DNA of 64,000 bases. It comes from an uncultured Alphaproteobacteria bacterium. Its GTDB lineage: Bacteria > Pseudomonadota > Alphaproteobacteria > HIMB59 > GCA-002718135. Positions 17,745-29,379 of this stretch are shown here, one piece after another. Numbering within the stretch: the first letter of the stretch is position 1; every line of letters begins with the position of its first letter. Location: positions 49,860-113,859 of the forward strand of contig CACGZD010000001.1 of NCBI GenBank assembly GCA_902577425.1, in the 5' to 3' direction. Position numbers and translations under genes: made by a program. Below the pieces are notes generated by a model, which was not told the DNA's origin, searched no databases, and was given only the letters and a program-made list of their open reading frames with translations.

Positions 17745-18157
17745 ATATTCCTTTCTACAAATTTACACTTAATAGGCAATTTAGCGGCAGCTAAAGACAT
17801 TGCTTTTTTGGCATCATCAATTGGCACACCATCAACTTCAAACATAATCCTACCGGGCTTAACTCGACATGCCCAATATTCAGTTGAGCCTTTTCCTTTT
17901 CCCATTCTTATTTCTGCTGGTTTTTTTGAAACTGGCACATCTGGAAAAATCCTTATCCACATTCTGCCTGCTCTTTTTAAATATCTTGTTATGGCTTTAC
18001 GAGCAGATTCAATTTGTCTAGAAGTAACTCTTTCAGGCTCCAAAGCTTTTAATCCATAACTACCATAATTTAATTCAAAATTTCCCTTAGCTGTGCCATG
18101 AATCCGACCTTTAAATTGTTTTCTAAACTTTGTTTTTTTTGGAGATAGCATATTCAT
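17741..18157 (-). CDS. rplP: 50S ribosomal protein L16
   Basis: A 138-residue protein near the A site and peptidyl-transferase centre. It carries [17 protein letters not shown] (10-26) and [18 protein letters not shown]. The start at 18157 gives MNMLSPKK; a GGAGGT 8 bases before it supports this start over the ATG at 18151. The ATG overlaps the rpsC stop (TAATG). Confidence 0.95.
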   Translation of the reverse strand: MNMLSPKKTKFRKQFKGRIHGTAKGNFELNYGSYGLKALEPERVTSRQIESARKAITRYLKRAGRMWIRIFPDVPVSKKPAEIRMGKGKGSTEYWACRVKPGRIMFEVDGVPIDDAKKAMSLAAAKLPIKCKFVERNI

Positions 18158-18835
18158 TATCTTATACCTCCTTGTTCAATTTGTTTTTTTTCACTTCCAT
18201 AAGGATCTTTATTTAATATTTCACCTTTGTTGATCCACACTTTAATTCCACAAATACCATAAGTTGTTTCTGCTTCTGAAGTAGCATAATCAATATCGCT
18301 TCTAAGGGTGTGCAGAGGAACGCTTCCTTCAGCATATTTTTCTGTTCTAGCAATTTCTGCCCCCCCCAAGTCTACCACTACAAACTACTTTAACGCCTTT
18401 TGCGCCCAACCTCATTGAAGATTGTACAGCTTTTTTCATAGCTCTTCTGAAAGAAATTCTTTTCTCTAGCTGAGACGCAATATTATCTGCCACAAGTTGA
18501 GCATCTACTTCTGGCTTTCTAACCTCTTTTATATCTAGAAAAACTTCCAATTTAGACATTTTAGTTAACATGTTTTTTAAACTTTCAATATCAGCACCTT
18601 TTTTTCCAATTATTATCCCTGGTTTAGAGCTAAAAATAGTAAGTCTTAGATTTTTTGCAGCTCTTTCGATTGTTATTTTAGATATACTAGCTGATTTAAG
18701 TTTATCTTGAACATATTTTTTTATTTCTAAATCTTCATGCAATAGTTTTGAATAATTTGATTTGGAAAACCATCTAGATGACCAAGTTTTGTTTATTCCT
18801 AACCTTATTCCATTTGGATTTACTTTTTGTCCCAT
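18157..18835 (-). CDS. rpsC: 30S ribosomal protein S3, interrupted by a +1 frameshift in an eight-G run
   Basis: S3 binds the 30S head and forms part of the mRNA helicase at the entry channel. The first frame (18835 to about 18367) encodes [14 protein letters not shown], a KH domain with [14 protein letters not shown], and SGRLGG, then derails into a few wrong residues and stops at 18347. The second frame resumes with [20 protein letters not shown] and runs to the stop at 18157. The break falls exactly at eight consecutive G (18367-18360 on the minus strand) where seven would keep frame. Removing one G gives a 225-residue S3 of normal length. Since S3 is essential, a sequencing or assembly error is most likely, with real slippage the alternative. 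Confidence 0.93.
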
Positions 18836-18837
18836 AA

Positions 18838-19206
18838 TTATTTACTCTCTTTTTTTTTAATATTTTTTTCTTCAACAACTATAGTCAATTTACTAAAAGG
18901 TTTATGGATTGAAGTTGCTCTACCTTTTGCTCGAGGTCTAAAACGTTTCATGGTTAAACTTTTGCCAACATAAGCTTCTTTGACAAATAAATTGTCAATA
19001 TCTAACTGTTTATTGTTTTCAGCATTAGCTATTGCAGCATTTAAAACTTTCAATACATTAATTGAAATTCTTTTTTGAGAAAATTTTAGTTGATTAACTG
19101 CTTTTGAAGCTTTTAAATTAACAATTGAGCGAGCTACATTAGCAAGTTTTAAACTACTTACTCTAATGGTATTATCTTTTGCAAATGCTGTTAACTTATT
19201 ATCCAT
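18838..19206 (-). CDS. rplV: 50S ribosomal protein L22
   Basis: A 122-residue protein with a beta-hairpin lining the nascent-chain tunnel. The hairpin region [23 protein letters not shown] spans about 74-96. It ends in a lysine-rich tail. It lies 2 bases each from rpsS and rpsC, in standard S10-operon order. Confidence 0.96.
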   Translation of the reverse strand: MDNKLTAFAKDNTIRVSSLKLANVARSIVNLKASKAVNQLKFSQKRISINVLKVLNAAIANAENNKQLDIDNLFVKEAYVGKSLTMKRFRPRAKGRATSIHKPFSKLTIVVEEKNIKKKESK

Positions 19207-19208
19207 TT

Positions 19209-19487
19209 CTAGCTACCTGCCTTTTTATCTGCTGCTGTATGTCCTTTGAAGGTTCTAGTAGGAGAAAACTCTCCAAACTTATGTCCAACCATATTTTCAG
19301 AAACTGAAACAGGTATAAATTTTTGACCATTGTAAACTCCAAAAGTTAAACCAACGAATTGTGGTAATATTGTAGATCTTCTTGACCAAGTTTTAATTAC
19401 TTCTTTTCGACCTGACTCAGAAACCTTTTCAGCTTTTTTTATCAAAGTCATGTCTACAAAAGGTCCTTTCCAAACTGATCTAGCCAT
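19209..19487 (-). CDS. rpsS: 30S ribosomal protein S19
   Basis: A 92-residue head protein that pairs with S13. [12 protein letters not shown] at the start, [19 protein letters not shown] (36-54) and [15 protein letters not shown] near the end are diagnostic. Its ATG shares one base with the rplB stop. Confidence 0.97.
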   Translation of the reverse strand: MARSVWKGPFVDMTLIKKAEKVSESGRKEVIKTWSRRSTILPQFVGLTFGVYNGQKFIPVSVSENMVGHKFGEFSPTRTFKGHTAADKKAGS

Positions 19488-20311
19488 TATTTTTTCTTCC
19501 TTTTTAAAATGAAGACATTTGTCTTCTTATTTGTTCTTGTTTTTTTTCCTTTAGTTGCTTGGCCCCAAGGAGTAACAGGATGCCTTCCTCCGGAAGTTCT
19601 TCCTTCTCCTCCTCCATGAGGATGATCAACTGGATTCATGACAACACCTCTTACTTTTGGTCTGAAACCTAAGTATCTTTTTCTTCCAGCTTTTCCTAAT
19701 TTTTTGTTTTTATTATCTGGATTTGAAACTGAGCCTACTGTAGCTAGACAATTCTTATTTACTAATCTGATTTCTCCAGATACAAGTTTAAGCTGAACAT
19801 ACAAATCTTCTTTAGAAACAATTTGGACTGAAGAACCTGCAGATCTTGATAATTGGCCTCCAGCTCCTGGTTTTAATTCGATATTATGAACATTTGTTCC
19901 AACTGGTATATTTTTTAAAGGTAAAGAATTACCATCTTTTATTTCTACATTTTGTCCAGAAATTAATTGATCTCCAATTTTAATATTCTGAGGAGATAAG
20001 ATATATCTGAATTCTCCATCTTCATATTTTATCAAACTTATAAAAGCTGATCTATTTGGATCATATTCTATACGGACTACTTCTGCTTTCATATCAAATT
20101 TATTTCTTTTAAAATCTATTAATCTATATTTTCTTTTAACTCCTCCGCCCTTTCTTCGAGAAGTTATTCGCCCTTGATTATTTCTGCCTCCAGAAGAATT
20201 TTTAGGATTAACCAAAGATTTATGTGGTTCTCCTTTCCACAAATGACTTTTAGAAACAAGTACAGTGCCTCTTTGTCCAGGAGTGGTTGGTTTTAAAATT
20301 TTTAAAGTCAT
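19487..20311 (-). CDS. rplB: 50S ribosomal protein L2
   Basis: A 274-residue protein needed for subunit association and close to the peptidyl-transferase centre. The conserved C-terminal loop [20 protein letters not shown] (about 225-244) includes the catalytically implicated histidine. The N-terminal OB and SH3-like domains are present. It overlaps rplW by 4 bases. Confidence 0.97.
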   Translation of the reverse strand: MTLKILKPTTPGQRGTVLVSKSHLWKGEPHKSLVNPKNSSGGRNNQGRITSRRKGGGVKRKYRLIDFKRNKFDMKAEVVRIEYDPNRSAFISLIKYEDGEFRYILSPQNIKIGDQLISGQNVEIKDGNSLPLKNIPVGTNVHNIELKPGAGGQLSRSAGSSVQIVSKEDLYVQLKLVSGEIRLVNKNCLATVGSVSNPDNKNKKLGKAGRKRYLGFRPKVRGVVMNPVDHPHGGGEGRTSGGRHPVTPWGQATKGKKTRTNKKTNVFILKRKKK

Positions 20312-20625
20312 TTAATCTCCAATGATGAATCTATTGTGTTGCCATCAGCTAAAGTTATAATAGCTTTTTTTTGATCTTTTCTATATCCTAAACTTCCCTT
20401 AAAACTTTTTAATTTACCTCTCAAAATTAAAGTATTAACTTTAATGACCTTAACTTTAAAAATTTTTTCAATAGAATTTTTTATCTCATTTACATTAGAA
20501 TCTTTACTAACTAGGAAAGAATATTGATTATATTGATTTAAATTAGTAGACTTTTCAGTAGTCAAGGGCTTGAGTATAATACTCATTGCTCTTTCATCAC
20601 TAATTTGTTTATTGTTGTTTTTCAT
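20308..20625 (-). CDS. rplW: 50S ribosomal protein L23
   Basis: A 105-residue tunnel-exit protein and docking site for trigger factor and SRP. It has [13 protein letters not shown] (17-29) and [23 protein letters not shown]. The 10-15 extra N-terminal residues before ILKPL are a mild extension; an internal ATG at residue 14 is possible but lacks better spacing. It overlaps rplD by 4 bases. Confidence 0.94.
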   Translation of the reverse strand: MKNNNKQISDERAMSIILKPLTTEKSTNLNQYNQYSFLVSKDSNVNEIKNSIEKIFKVKVIKVNTLILRGKLKSFKGSLGYRKDQKKAIITLADGNTIDSSLEIK

Positions 20626-21245
20626 ATTAATCTTTTTGTAATCAGTTCTATTGCTGTTTTTTCTATAAAAATTTTATCAAAAGTCATTAAATCTCTAACA
20701 TTTAAGCCTTTTTCAGAAAGCATAGCTAATTTTGGAATATTAGAAGAAGCTTTTTTAAAATTTTCATTATTGCTTTTATCACTATGAATAAACAATGCAG
20801 AATTAAAATTAAATTTTTTTAAACTATTAAAAAGTTTTTTTGTTTTATGATCAGCTATCTCAAGAGAGTCTACAAAGATAATTTTTTCATTTTTTGATTT
20901 ATTGGATAAAGCACATTTTAAAGCTAAAGTTTTTTCTTTTTTATTAAGTGAAAAAGAATGATCTCTATTTTGAGGGCCCATTGAGGTAGCGCCACCCCTA
21001 TAATGAGGAGGCTTAGAGCTTCCTTGTCTAGCATTACCAGTGCCTTTTTGAGCAAAAGGTTTTTTTGCCTTTCCTTTAATTTCTGATCTAGTTTTTGTTT
21101 TATGACTACCTTGTCTAGATTTTGCATTTTGATAACGAATATATTGATGAATTAAATCAGGAAATACCTTTATTCCAAATATAGATTCAGGAATATCAAT
21201 TTCTGATATATTTTTATTTGATAAATCTACTAATTGTTTTTTCAT
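20622..21245 (-). CDS. rplD: 50S ribosomal protein L4
   Basis: A 207-residue protein whose long loop reaches into the exit tunnel; in E. coli it also represses the S10 operon. The loop region KPFAQKGTGNARQGSSKPPH (62-81) with RGGATSMGPQNRDHSF is clear. It shares one base with rplC upstream. Confidence 0.96.
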   Translation of the reverse strand: MKKQLVDLSNKNISEIDIPESIFGIKVFPDLIHQYIRYQNAKSRQGSHKTKTRSEIKGKAKKPFAQKGTGNARQGSSKPPHYRGGATSMGPQNRDHSFSLNKKEKTLALKCALSNKSKNEKIIFVDSLEIADHKTKKLFNSLKKFNFNSALFIHSDKSNNENFKKASSNIPKLAMLSEKGLNVRDLMTFDKIFIEKTAIELITKRLI

Positions 21246-21889
21246 TAATTTTTTCCTTTAATTGCATCTTTAATGAATACAGTAGTATTTTTTTTGCCTG
21301 GAATAGATCCTTTAATAGCTAACAAGTTATTAGTTAAATCAATATCTACAATTTTTAAATTTTGCTTCGTAACACGTGTATTACCCATATGGCCTGCCAT
21401 TTTTTTTCCTTTAAAAACTCTTCCAGGATCTTGACAATTTCCTGTTGATCCATGAGATCTGTGAGATACGGAAACACCATGTGAGGCTCTAAGCCCTCCA
21501 AAATTATGTCTTTTCATAGGTCCTGCAAAACCTTTTCCAATAGATATACTTGTTACATCAATTTTTTGATTTTTTTCAAAATGATCTACTTTTATAGAAG
21601 AACCTAATTCAAGTAGATTTTCTTCTATAACCCTAAATTCTTTAACAACTTTTTTTGGCACAATATTAATTTTAGAAAATAATTTTTTTTGCGCTTTATT
21701 GACTCTTCTATCTTTTGATTCTTTATCAATACTTGCTAATTGAACAGCAAAATATCCATCTTTATCTTTTGTCTTTATAGCTGATACTATGCATTCTTCA
21801 ATTTTTACTAAAGTTATAGGTGTAACTATACCATCTGGACTATAAAAAGAACTATTGCCGACCTTGACTCCTATTAATCCTGCTCTCAT
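21245..21889 (-). CDS. rplC: 50S ribosomal protein L3
   Basis: A 214-residue protein that begins large-subunit assembly and approaches the peptidyl-transferase centre. The diagnostic segment KGFAGPMKRHNFGGLRASHG lies at about 120-139, and HRSHGSTGNCQDPGRVFKGK contains the Gln that is methylated by PrmB in other bacteria. It lies 1 base after rpsJ. Confidence 0.96.
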   Translation of the reverse strand: MRAGLIGVKVGNSSFYSPDGIVTPITLVKIEECIVSAIKTKDKDGYFAVQLASIDKESKDRRVNKAQKKLFSKINIVPKKVVKEFRVIEENLLELGSSIKVDHFEKNQKIDVTSISIGKGFAGPMKRHNFGGLRASHGVSVSHRSHGSTGNCQDPGRVFKGKKMAGHMGNTRVTKQNLKIVDIDLTNNLLAIKGSIPGKKNTTVFIKDAIKGKN

Positions 21890-21890
21890 G

Positions 21891-22199
21891 CTAAATCTTA
21901 ATGTCTACTTCAACGCCTGCAGACAAATCTAGTTTCATCAAGGCATCTACTGTTTGTGGGGTTGGATCAATAATATCCAGTAATCTATTATGAGTTCTTA
22001 TTTCAAACTGGTCACGGCTTTTTTTATCGACATGAGGAGACTTATTAACTGTAAATTTTTCTTTTTTTGTAGGTAATGGAATAGGTCCTCTAACTTTAGC
22101 ACCTGTTCTTTTTGCAGTATTTATTATATCTGTAGCACTAGTATCTAATAGCTTATTATCATAAGCTCTTAATCTAATTCTGATATCTTGAGATTCCAT
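21891..22199 (-). CDS. rpsJ: 30S ribosomal protein S10
   Basis: A 102-residue protein that is also NusE, the antitermination partner of NusB/NusG. It shows [14 protein letters not shown] (6-19) and RTHNRLLDI. Its ATG overlaps the fusA stop by one base, so the str and S10 operons are joined, with no tuf copy between them. Confidence 0.97.
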   Translation of the reverse strand: MESQDIRIRLRAYDNKLLDTSATDIINTAKRTGAKVRGPIPLPTKKEKFTVNKSPHVDKKSRDQFEIRTHNRLLDIIDPTPQTVDALMKLDLSAGVEVDIKI

Positions 22200-24277
22200 T
22201 AAGCTAACTTTGCCTTTACTTCTTCCGCAACATTAGACGGAACCTGTTCATAGTGATCAAACTGCATAGAATAATTAGCTCGACCTTGTGTCAAAGACCT
22301 TAAGTTGTTGACATAACCAAACATGTTAGCAAGTGGAACCATTGCATTAATAACATTAGCATTACCCCTAGTGTTCATTTCTTGAACTTGGCCCCTTCTA
22401 CTATTTAAATCTCCGATAACATCTCCCATATATTCTTCAGGAGTAACAACTTCAACTTTCATCATTGGTTCTAAAAGTACAGGACTTGCTTTAGTAATAC
22501 CTTCTCTGAATGCTGCTCTGGCAGCGATTTCAAATGCCAAAACACTTGAATCAACATCATGATAAGCACCATCATATAAAGTAGCTTTAAAATCTATACA
22601 AGGAAAGCCTGCCATTACACCAGATTGTTGTTGGGCTATTAAACCTTTTTCTACTCCAGGTATAAGTTCCGTTGGTATATTTCCACCTTTGATTAAATTT
22701 TTAAATTCATATCCACTTCCAGGTTCTCCAGGTTCAAATTTGATTTTTACCCTAGCAAATTGTCCTGCTCCACCTGACTGTTTTTTATGAGTATAGTCTA
22801 CATCACTATCTCTAGAAATAGTTTCTCTATAAGCAACTTGAGGAGCGCCAACATTTGCTTCAACTTTAAACTCTCTTTTCATTCTATCTACGATAATTTC
22901 TAAGTGAAGTTCCCCCATACCTTTGATTATAGTTTGTCCACTTTCATGATCTGTAGTTACCCTAAAGCTAGGGTCTTCTTGAGCTAATCTTCCTAAAGCT
23001 GTTCCCATTTTTTCATGATCAACTTTTGTTTTAGGTTCTACAGCAACCTCTATAACAGGATCAGGAAAATCCATTTTTTCTAATATAATTGGATCATTAT
23101 TGTCACATAAAGTTTCACCAGTTGTTACATCTTTTAATCCAACAAGTGCCACAATGTCTCCAGCACCTGCTTCTTTAATCTCTTCTCTATTATTAGCATG
23201 CATCAAAAGCATTCTGCCAATACTTTCTTTCTTACCTGAAGTTGAATTTAAGACACTATCTTTGGTGGATACTGTTCCAGAATAAATTCTAGCAAAAGTT
23301 AAACTTCCTACAAAAGGATCAGTCATAATTTTGAAGGCTAAAGCACTAAAAGGTTCAGAGTCATCACATTTTCTAATAAGTTCTTTATTTTCGTCATCTA
23401 AATCAACTCCCTTAACACTAGCTACATCTATTGGGGAAGGCATATAATCAATAACAGCATCAAGCAAGGGCTGAACACCTTTGTTTTTAAAAGCTGAACC
23501 CGTTAAAACTGGAACAAAAGTTCCTTTTATAGTTCCTAAACGAATGCATTTTTTTAATTCTTCAACAGTTGGTTCATTTCCTTCTAGATAAGATTCCATT
23601 ATAATATCATCTTCTTCAACTACTTTTTCAATTAATTTTTCTCTATATTCGCTTGCCTGATCTTTTAAATCTTCTGGAATATCTACAATATCAAATTTAG
23701 CTCCTAAGCTTTCATCTTGCCAAATTATGGCATTATTTGAAACTAAATCTACTACTCCCTTAAGATTACTTTCTATTCCTATTGGAAGTTGCAAAACAAG
23801 TGGATGGGATCCGAGTCTATCTGCAATCATATCTACTGTCATAAAAAAATCTGCACCTGTTCTATCAAGTTTATTTACAAAGCACATACGAGGAACATTG
23901 TATTTATCTGCTTGTCTCCAAACTGTTTCTGATTGAGGTTCAACTCCCGCAACTCCATCAAAAACTGCTACAGCACCATCTAAAACTTTAAGAGATCTTT
24001 CTACCTCTATAGTAAAATCTACATGACCTGGAGTATCAATAATATTCACTCTATGATCATTCCAAAAACAGGTAGTTGCAGCAGAAGTAATTGTAATACC
24101 TCTTTCCTGTTCTTGCTCCATCCAATCCATAGTTGCCGCACCATCGTGCACTTCACCTATTTTATGAGATTTTCCAGTATAATATAGTATTCTTTCAGTT
24201 GTTGTAGTTTTGCCAGCATCTATATGAGCCATAATCCCTATATTTCGATATTTTTCTAATGGATGAGCTCTATTCAT
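22199..24277 (-). CDS. fusA: Elongation factor G
   Basis: The translocase GTPase, 692 residues with five domains. G-domain motifs are [15 protein letters not shown] (17-31), DTPGHVDF and NKLDRTGAD. Domain IV contains the [11 protein letters not shown] region near residue 510. It lies 6 bases after rpsG and is directly coupled to rpsJ. Confidence 0.98.
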   Translation of the reverse strand: MNRAHPLEKYRNIGIMAHIDAGKTTTTERILYYTGKSHKIGEVHDGAATMDWMEQEQERGITITSAATTCFWNDHRVNIIDTPGHVDFTIEVERSLKVLDGAVAVFDGVAGVEPQSETVWRQADKYNVPRMCFVNKLDRTGADFFMTVDMIADRLGSHPLVLQLPIGIESNLKGVVDLVSNNAIIWQDESLGAKFDIVDIPEDLKDQASEYREKLIEKVVEEDDIIMESYLEGNEPTVEELKKCIRLGTIKGTFVPVLTGSAFKNKGVQPLLDAVIDYMPSPIDVASVKGVDLDDENKELIRKCDDSEPFSALAFKIMTDPFVGSLTFARIYSGTVSTKDSVLNSTSGKKESIGRMLLMHANNREEIKEAGAGDIVALVGLKDVTTGETLCDNNDPIILEKMDFPDPVIEVAVEPKTKVDHEKMGTALGRLAQEDPSFRVTTDHESGQTIIKGMGELHLEIIVDRMKREFKVEANVGAPQVAYRETISRDSDVDYTHKKQSGGAGQFARVKIKFEPGEPGSGYEFKNLIKGGNIPTELIPGVEKGLIAQQQSGVMAGFPCIDFKATLYDGAYHDVDSSVLAFEIAARAAFREGITKASPVLLEPMMKVEVVTPEEYMGDVIGDLNSRRGQVQEMNTRGNANVINAMVPLANMFGYVNNLRSLTQGRANYSMQFDHYEQVPSNVAEEVKAKLA

Positions 24278-24283
24278 TACATG

Positions 24284-24754
24284 TTACCATCTAAAATGAG
24301 AAAATGCTCTATTAGCTTCTGCCATCTTGTGAGTCTCTTCTCTTTTTTTTACTGCATTACCTTTGTTATTGTAAGCATCAAAAATCTCTCCTGCTACTCT
24401 TTCTCGCATTGTCTTTTCGTTTCTTTTAACTGCACAGTCAACAATCCACTTCATAGCAAGAGTTTGAGCTCTTCTAGGTCTAACTTCCATTGGTACCTGA
24501 TATGTAGCGCCTCCAACTCTTCTAGATTTAACCTCTAAGTTAGGCTTAACATTGTCAAGAGCTTCATGAAAAAACTTTAGTGGTTCTTTATCAATTTTTT
24601 TTAATAAAATATCGAAAGCTCCGTAAACAATTTTTTCAGAAATAGACTTCTTTCCATCAAGCATAATTCTGTTCATAAACTTTGCAATAACAAGATCTTT
24701 AAATTTATGATCAGGTAGAATTGTTCTTTTTTCTGCTGCTCTTCTTCTAGACAT
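24284..24754 (-). CDS. rpsG: 30S ribosomal protein S7
   Basis: A 156-residue head-assembly protein that in E. coli represses the str operon. It starts [10 protein letters not shown], has [20 protein letters not shown] (about 58-77) and ends [10 protein letters not shown]. It lies 5 bases after rpsL. Confidence 0.97.
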   Translation of the reverse strand: MSRRRAAEKRTILPDHKFKDLVIAKFMNRIMLDGKKSISEKIVYGAFDILLKKIDKEPLKFFHEALDNVKPNLEVKSRRVGGATYQVPMEVRPRRAQTLAMKWIVDCAVKRNEKTMRERVAGEIFDAYNNKGNAVKKREETHKMAEANRAFSHFRW

Positions 24755-24759
24755 ACAAT

Positions 24760-25131
24760 TTATTTAGGTCTCTTTGCACCATATAGTGAACGTCTTTGTT
24801 TACGAACTGATACACCCTGAGTATCTAAAGTGCCTCTTAGAATATGATATCTTACACCTGGTAAATCTTTAACTCTTCCACCTCTAATTAATACCACTGA
24901 ATGCTCTTGTAAATTATGACCCTCTCCTGGAATATAAGCTGAAACCTCTTGGCCATTTGTAAGTTTAACTCTTGCAACTTTTCTAAGTGCTGAATTTGGT
25001 TTTTTTGGAGTAGTAGTATAAACTCTTGTGCAAACACCTCTCTTTTGTGGGCAAGATTCCAAAGCTGGAACTTTGTTTCTTTTTTTTACTACTTCTCTGC
25101 CCTTGCGAACAAGTTGATTTATTGTTGGCAT
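24760..25131 (-). CDS. rpsL: 30S ribosomal protein S12
   Basis: The 123-residue decoding-centre protein. The start is the ATG at 25131 ([13 protein letters not shown]), the universal S12 N-terminus. A frame from 25188 would add 19 residues from the leader. A GGGAG lies 10 bases upstream. Lysines in [10 protein letters not shown] and [12 protein letters not shown] match streptomycin-sensitive S12. It is the first gene of the str/S10/spc run and has its own predicted promoter. Confidence 0.96.
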   Translation of the reverse strand: MPTINQLVRKGREVVKKRNKVPALESCPQKRGVCTRVYTTTPKKPNSALRKVARVKLTNGQEVSAYIPGEGHNLQEHSVVLIRGGRVKDLPGVRYHILRGTLDTQGVSVRKQRRSLYGAKRPK

Positions 25132-25199
25132 TCTACATATGCTCCCACTGTCAAGCGTCTGAAATGAATTTTTCACCACCATTGACAAAAAGTAGCGCG

Positions 25200-25228
25200 T
25201 ATTTATTAATAAGACACTGATAAGTCAA
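25200..25228 (-). promoter_or_regulatory. Predicted sigma70 promoter for rpsL-rpsG-fusA-S10-spc genes
   Basis: On the minus strand TTGACT (25228-25223), a 17-base spacer and TAAATA (25205-25200) are followed by GCGC-rich sequence, about 70 bases before rpsL and just after rpoC. Near-consensus boxes with ideal spacing in the only gap of this region make this a good candidate. Confidence 0.6.
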
Positions 25229-25242
25229 GAGAATAAAAGCAA

Positions 25243-28200
25243 TTATTGATCTAAATTTTCAATATTTTCTTGGTTTTTTCTTCTTTCAGCTAACTTTGCT
25301 AAATCTCTCTCTTTTGCAATCTCAGTATAAGACTTTGCCATACTTCCAGTTCCTGCAGGAATCAATCTCCCTACAATAACATTCTCTTTCAATCCATATA
25401 ATTCATCTGTTTTACCCTGAGTCGCAGCATCAGTTAAAACTTTAGTTGTTTCTTGGAAAGAAGCTGAAGAAATAAATGAGCTAGTTTGGAGACTAGCTTT
25501 TGTAATACCTAATAAAATATTATCGTAAGTTGCAGGCTTTTTTCCTTCTTGTTCTAATTTTAAATTAGTTTCTAAAAGATCTTTCTTTTGAACTTGCTCT
25601 CCAGCCAAAAGATTTGAGTCGCCGGGGTCTTTGATAAGTGCTTTTTGAAGCATTTGTCTAGCTATTGTTTCTATGTGTTTATCATTTATATAAACACCTT
25701 GCAGTTTGTAAACTGATTGAACTTCTCTTACTAAGTATCTAGCCAATTCCTCTATTCCAAGAATTCTTAAGATATCGTGAGGTACTGGTGTTCCTTCAAC
25801 CAATATATCACCTCTTTTAACAAAGTCACCTTCTTGAACATTTAGATATTTTGATCTAGGAATTAGTATCTCAAATGAGTCTTCATCATCTATACCAGTA
25901 ATAATTAATCTTCTTTTATTTTTAAAATCTTTACCAAATGAAATTTTACCATCTATTTCACTCATTATTGCAGGATCTTTTGGTTTTCTTGCTTCAAATA
26001 GTTCAGCTACTCTTGGTAAACCACCAGTAATATCTTTTGTCTTAGATGACTCTTTAGGTATTCTGGCAACAACTTGACCAGCTTTAACTTCAGCACCATC
26101 TTCTACACTTAATATAGTATCTATAGACATAGGATATGAGTTAACATTTTTATCTTCTGGATCTATTTTATCTTCAAATGTTTTTACAATATTAATTGAT
26201 GGCTTAAAATTTTTAGATTTAGGGTTTTGACTCCAATCGATAACAATTTTACTAGAAATACCTGTAGTATCATCTACTGCATCTCTAAAAGAAACTCCTT
26301 GTTTTAAATCTACATATTTTATTATTCCATCTTTTTCAGCGATAATAGGTAAAGTATAAGGATCCCAATCTGCTAAAAGTTGATTAGCTTTTACATTTTC
26401 ACCATTTTCAAAAAAGATTCGTGATCCAAAAGGAATATTTAAAGAAAATTTTTCTTCATCATTCAAACAGATTTTGATCTTAGCATTTCTGGTTAGTAAA
26501 ATTTTATTTCCAGATTCATCAGTTATAAATTTGAAATTATCAGATTTAACAATACCATCAATTGGTGAAGATGCAGAAGATTGTTCAACTGAAGCGCTTG
26601 CTGCTCCTCCAATATGAAATGTTCTCATAGTTAGTTGGGTTCCTGGTTCACCGATAGATTGAGCTGCAATAATACCTACTGCCTCTCCTATATTAACAGC
26701 AGTTCCTCTAGCTAAATCTCGTCCATAACATTTTGCGCAAATTCCATTATTAGTTTCACAAGTTAAAACTGACCTAATTTTTAGAGAACGGAGAGATAAT
26801 TTGTTAATATCATCTATATGAATTTCGTCTATTATTTCTCCACTTTTTACTAAAATATTATTGTTTGAATCTAGAATATCGTTAACTGGACATCTACCAA
26901 GTATTCTATCAGATAAAGGAGAGGTAACATTTCCTGACTCAATTATTTCTTCAACAATAACACCTTTTGTTGTACCGCAATCATTCTCTCTAATAACTGC
27001 ATCCTGTGCTACATCCACGAGTCTTCTAGTTAAATATCCCGAGCTAGCAGTTTTTAATGCTGTATCGGCTAATCCTTTTCTAGCACCATGAGTAGAAGTA
27101 AAATATTCTAAAACCGATAAACCTTCTTTAAAGTTAGATTTAATTGGATTTTCAATAATTTCTCCAGATGGTTTTGCCATCAAGCCCCTCATACCTGCTA
27201 ATTGTTTAAGTTGTGCAGCCGACCCTCTAGCGCCAGAATGGGCCATCATATATACCGAATTAACAGGCTTATCATCTTCTGGATTTGATATTGTTTCTAA
27301 CATTTTAGTTGCAACTTGATTTGTGCAGTCAGACCATGCATCGACAACTTTATTGTATTTTTCTCCTTGAGTTATTAGTCCATCTTGATATTGATTCTCA
27401 TATTCCTGAACTTTACTTTGAGTTTTTTCAAGTAAAGAATTTTTATCTTCTGGTATAATCAAATCATCTTTTCCAAAAGATATTCCAGCCATAGCTGCAT
27501 ATCTAAATCCAATACCCATTATTTTATCTGCAAATAAAACGGTCTCTTTTTGCCCACAAAAACGATAAACTGTATCAATTATATTGCTAACTTCTTTTTT
27601 TGTTAAAACTTTATTTAACATATCAAAATTTATATTTTCATTTTTAGGTAAGATATCTCCTAGTATCATACGTCCTGCGGTAGTCTCAGTAGTGTTAAAA
27701 TTACCATTAAAATCTTTTACCCTAGCAATTATTTTAGTATGCAAATTTATATCTTTGTTTTCAAGTGCTTTAATAATTTCATTTAAATCTAAAAAGCTTC
27801 TACCTTCTCCTATTTGATTTTTTCTAAGAATTGAGAGATAATAAATTCCCAAAACTATATCCTGAGAAGGAACAATTATAGGCTTGCCACTTGAAGGAGA
27901 TAAAATATTATTTGTGCTCATCATAAGCACTCTTGCTTCTAATTGAGATTCCAAACTTAAAGGCACGTGAACAGCCATCTGATCTCCATCAAAATCTGCA
28001 TTAAATGCTGTACAAACTAAAGGATGCAACTGAATAGACTTTCCTTCAATCAGTATTGGCTCAAATGCCTGAATTCCAAGCCTATGTAAGGTAGGCGCTC
28101 TATTTAATAAAACTGGATGTTCTCTAATCACTTCTTCTAATATATCCCAAACTCTTGGATCTTCCTTTTCAACTAATTTTTTTGCAGCCTTAATAGTATT

Positions 28201-29379
28201 AGCCCATCCATAGATATCTAGTTTGTGAAAAATAAATGGTTTAAATAACTCTAATGCCATTTTTTTTGGCAAACCACATTGATGTAGCTTTAAATTAGGA
28301 CCAACGACTATTACGGACCTTCCTGAATAATCTACCCTTTTGCCTAATAAATTTTGTCTAAATCTACCCTGCTTACCCTTAAGCATATCAGATAAAGATT
28401 TAAGAGGTCTTTTATTTGTAGAAGTTATTACTCTTCCTCTACGACCATTGTCAAAAAGTGCATCAACAGATTCTTGAAGCATTCTTTTTTCATTTCTAAT
28501 AATAATATCAGGTGCACGAAGATCAATTAATCTTTTAAGTCGATTATTGCGATTAATTACTCTTCTATACAAATCATTTAAATCACTAGTTGCAAATCTT
28601 CCCCCATCTAAAGGAACTAGAGGTCTCAACTCAGGAGGTATAACAGGCAAAACTCTTAAAATCATCCATTCAGGTTTATTTTTAGAAGATATAAAATGTT
28701 CTATTAATTTAAGTCTTTTAGTTATTTTAGCTTTTTTTAATTCTGATTTTGTCTCAAGTAGATCTTGTTTTAATTGATCATAATCACTTTCAAGATCAAT
28801 ATTTTGAAGCATCTGATCTATCGCTTCTGCTCCTATTGATGCACTAAATGAATCTTCTCCATATTGATCCTGATAATCTATGTATTGATCTTCAGAAATA
28901 ATTTGACCTTTTGTTAAGTCTGTTAATCCTGGTTCAACAACTATAAACTGTTCAAAATACAATACCTTCTCTAGATTTTTAATTGTCATATCTAATAAAG
29001 TAGCGATTCTACTTGGTAAAGATTTCATAAACCAAATATGAGAAACTGGAGCAGCTAGCTCAATATGACCCATTCTATCTCTACGAACTTTTGATAGAGT
29101 AACTTCAACGCCACACTTTTCACATATAATACCTCTAAATTTCATTCTTTTGTATTTGCCACATAAACATTCATAATCTTTAACAGGTCCAAAGATTCTA
29201 GCACAAAAAAGACCGTCCTTTTCAGGTTTAAAAGTTCTGTAATTTATTGTTTCAGGTTTTTTTATTTCACCAAAAGACCATGATCTTATATTTTCAGGAC
29301 TTGCTATTGAAATTTTTATACTATCAAAAGTTTTTACTCCTAAATTTTGATTGAAAATATTTATTAACTCTTTATTCAT
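25243..29379 (-). CDS. rpoC: DNA-directed RNA polymerase subunit beta'
   Basis: A 1378-residue catalytic subunit. The N-terminal zinc-ribbon cysteines ([20 protein letters not shown], about 72-91) and the catalytic Mg2+ motif [12 protein letters not shown] are intact. The four-cysteine cluster of the second zinc site ([15 protein letters not shown]) is also present. Length is normal for alphaproteobacteria. Its ATG overlaps the end of rpoB by 8 bases. Confidence 0.98.
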   Translation of the reverse strand: MNKELINIFNQNLGVKTFDSIKISIASPENIRSWSFGEIKKPETINYRTFKPEKDGLFCARIFGPVKDYECLCGKYKRMKFRGIICEKCGVEVTLSKVRRDRMGHIELAAPVSHIWFMKSLPSRIATLLDMTIKNLEKVLYFEQFIVVEPGLTDLTKGQIISEDQYIDYQDQYGEDSFSASIGAEAIDQMLQNIDLESDYDQLKQDLLETKSELKKAKITKRLKLIEHFISSKNKPEWMILRVLPVIPPELRPLVPLDGGRFATSDLNDLYRRVINRNNRLKRLIDLRAPDIIIRNEKRMLQESVDALFDNGRRGRVITSTNKRPLKSLSDMLKGKQGRFRQNLLGKRVDYSGRSVIVVGPNLKLHQCGLPKKMALELFKPFIFHKLDIYGWANTIKAAKKLVEKEDPRVWDILEEVIREHPVLLNRAPTLHRLGIQAFEPILIEGKSIQLHPLVCTAFNADFDGDQMAVHVPLSLESQLEARVLMMSTNNILSPSSGKPIIVPSQDIVLGIYYLSILRKNQIGEGRSFLDLNEIIKALENKDINLHTKIIARVKDFNGNFNTTETTAGRMILGDILPKNENINFDMLNKVLTKKEVSNIIDTVYRFCGQKETVLFADKIMGIGFRYAAMAGISFGKDDLIIPEDKNSLLEKTQSKVQEYENQYQDGLITQGEKYNKVVDAWSDCTNQVATKMLETISNPEDDKPVNSVYMMAHSGARGSAAQLKQLAGMRGLMAKPSGEIIENPIKSNFKEGLSVLEYFTSTHGARKGLADTALKTASSGYLTRRLVDVAQDAVIRENDCGTTKGVIVEEIIESGNVTSPLSDRILGRCPVNDILDSNNNILVKSGEIIDEIHIDDINKLSLRSLKIRSVLTCETNNGICAKCYGRDLARGTAVNIGEAVGIIAAQSIGEPGTQLTMRTFHIGGAASASVEQSSASSPIDGIVKSDNFKFITDESGNKILLTRNAKIKICLNDEEKFSLNIPFGSRIFFENGENVKANQLLADWDPYTLPIIAEKDGIIKYVDLKQGVSFRDAVDDTTGISSKIVIDWSQNPKSKNFKPSINIVKTFEDKIDPEDKNVNSYPMSIDTILSVEDGAEVKAGQVVARIPKESSKTKDITGGLPRVAELFEARKPKDPAIMSEIDGKISFGKDFKNKRRLIITGIDDEDSFEILIPRSKYLNVQEGDFVKRGDILVEGTPVPHDILRILGIEELARYLVREVQSVYKLQGVYINDKHIETIARQMLQKALIKDPGDSNLLAGEQVQKKDLLETNLKLEQEGKKPATYDNILLGITKASLQTSSFISSASFQETTKVLTDAATQGKTDELYGLKENVIVGRLIPAGTGSMAKSYTEIAKERDLAKLAERRKNQENIENLDQ

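Noticed and set aside
18157..18378. Separate small gene for the C-terminal S3 fragment
   Set aside because: The sequence continues S3 exactly after the G run; its apparent ATG lies just upstream of the frameshift and is not a real start.
25132..25188. 19-residue extension of S12 starting at 25188
   Set aside because: S12 universally starts MPTINQL; the extra stretch lies in the rpsL leader after the predicted promoter.
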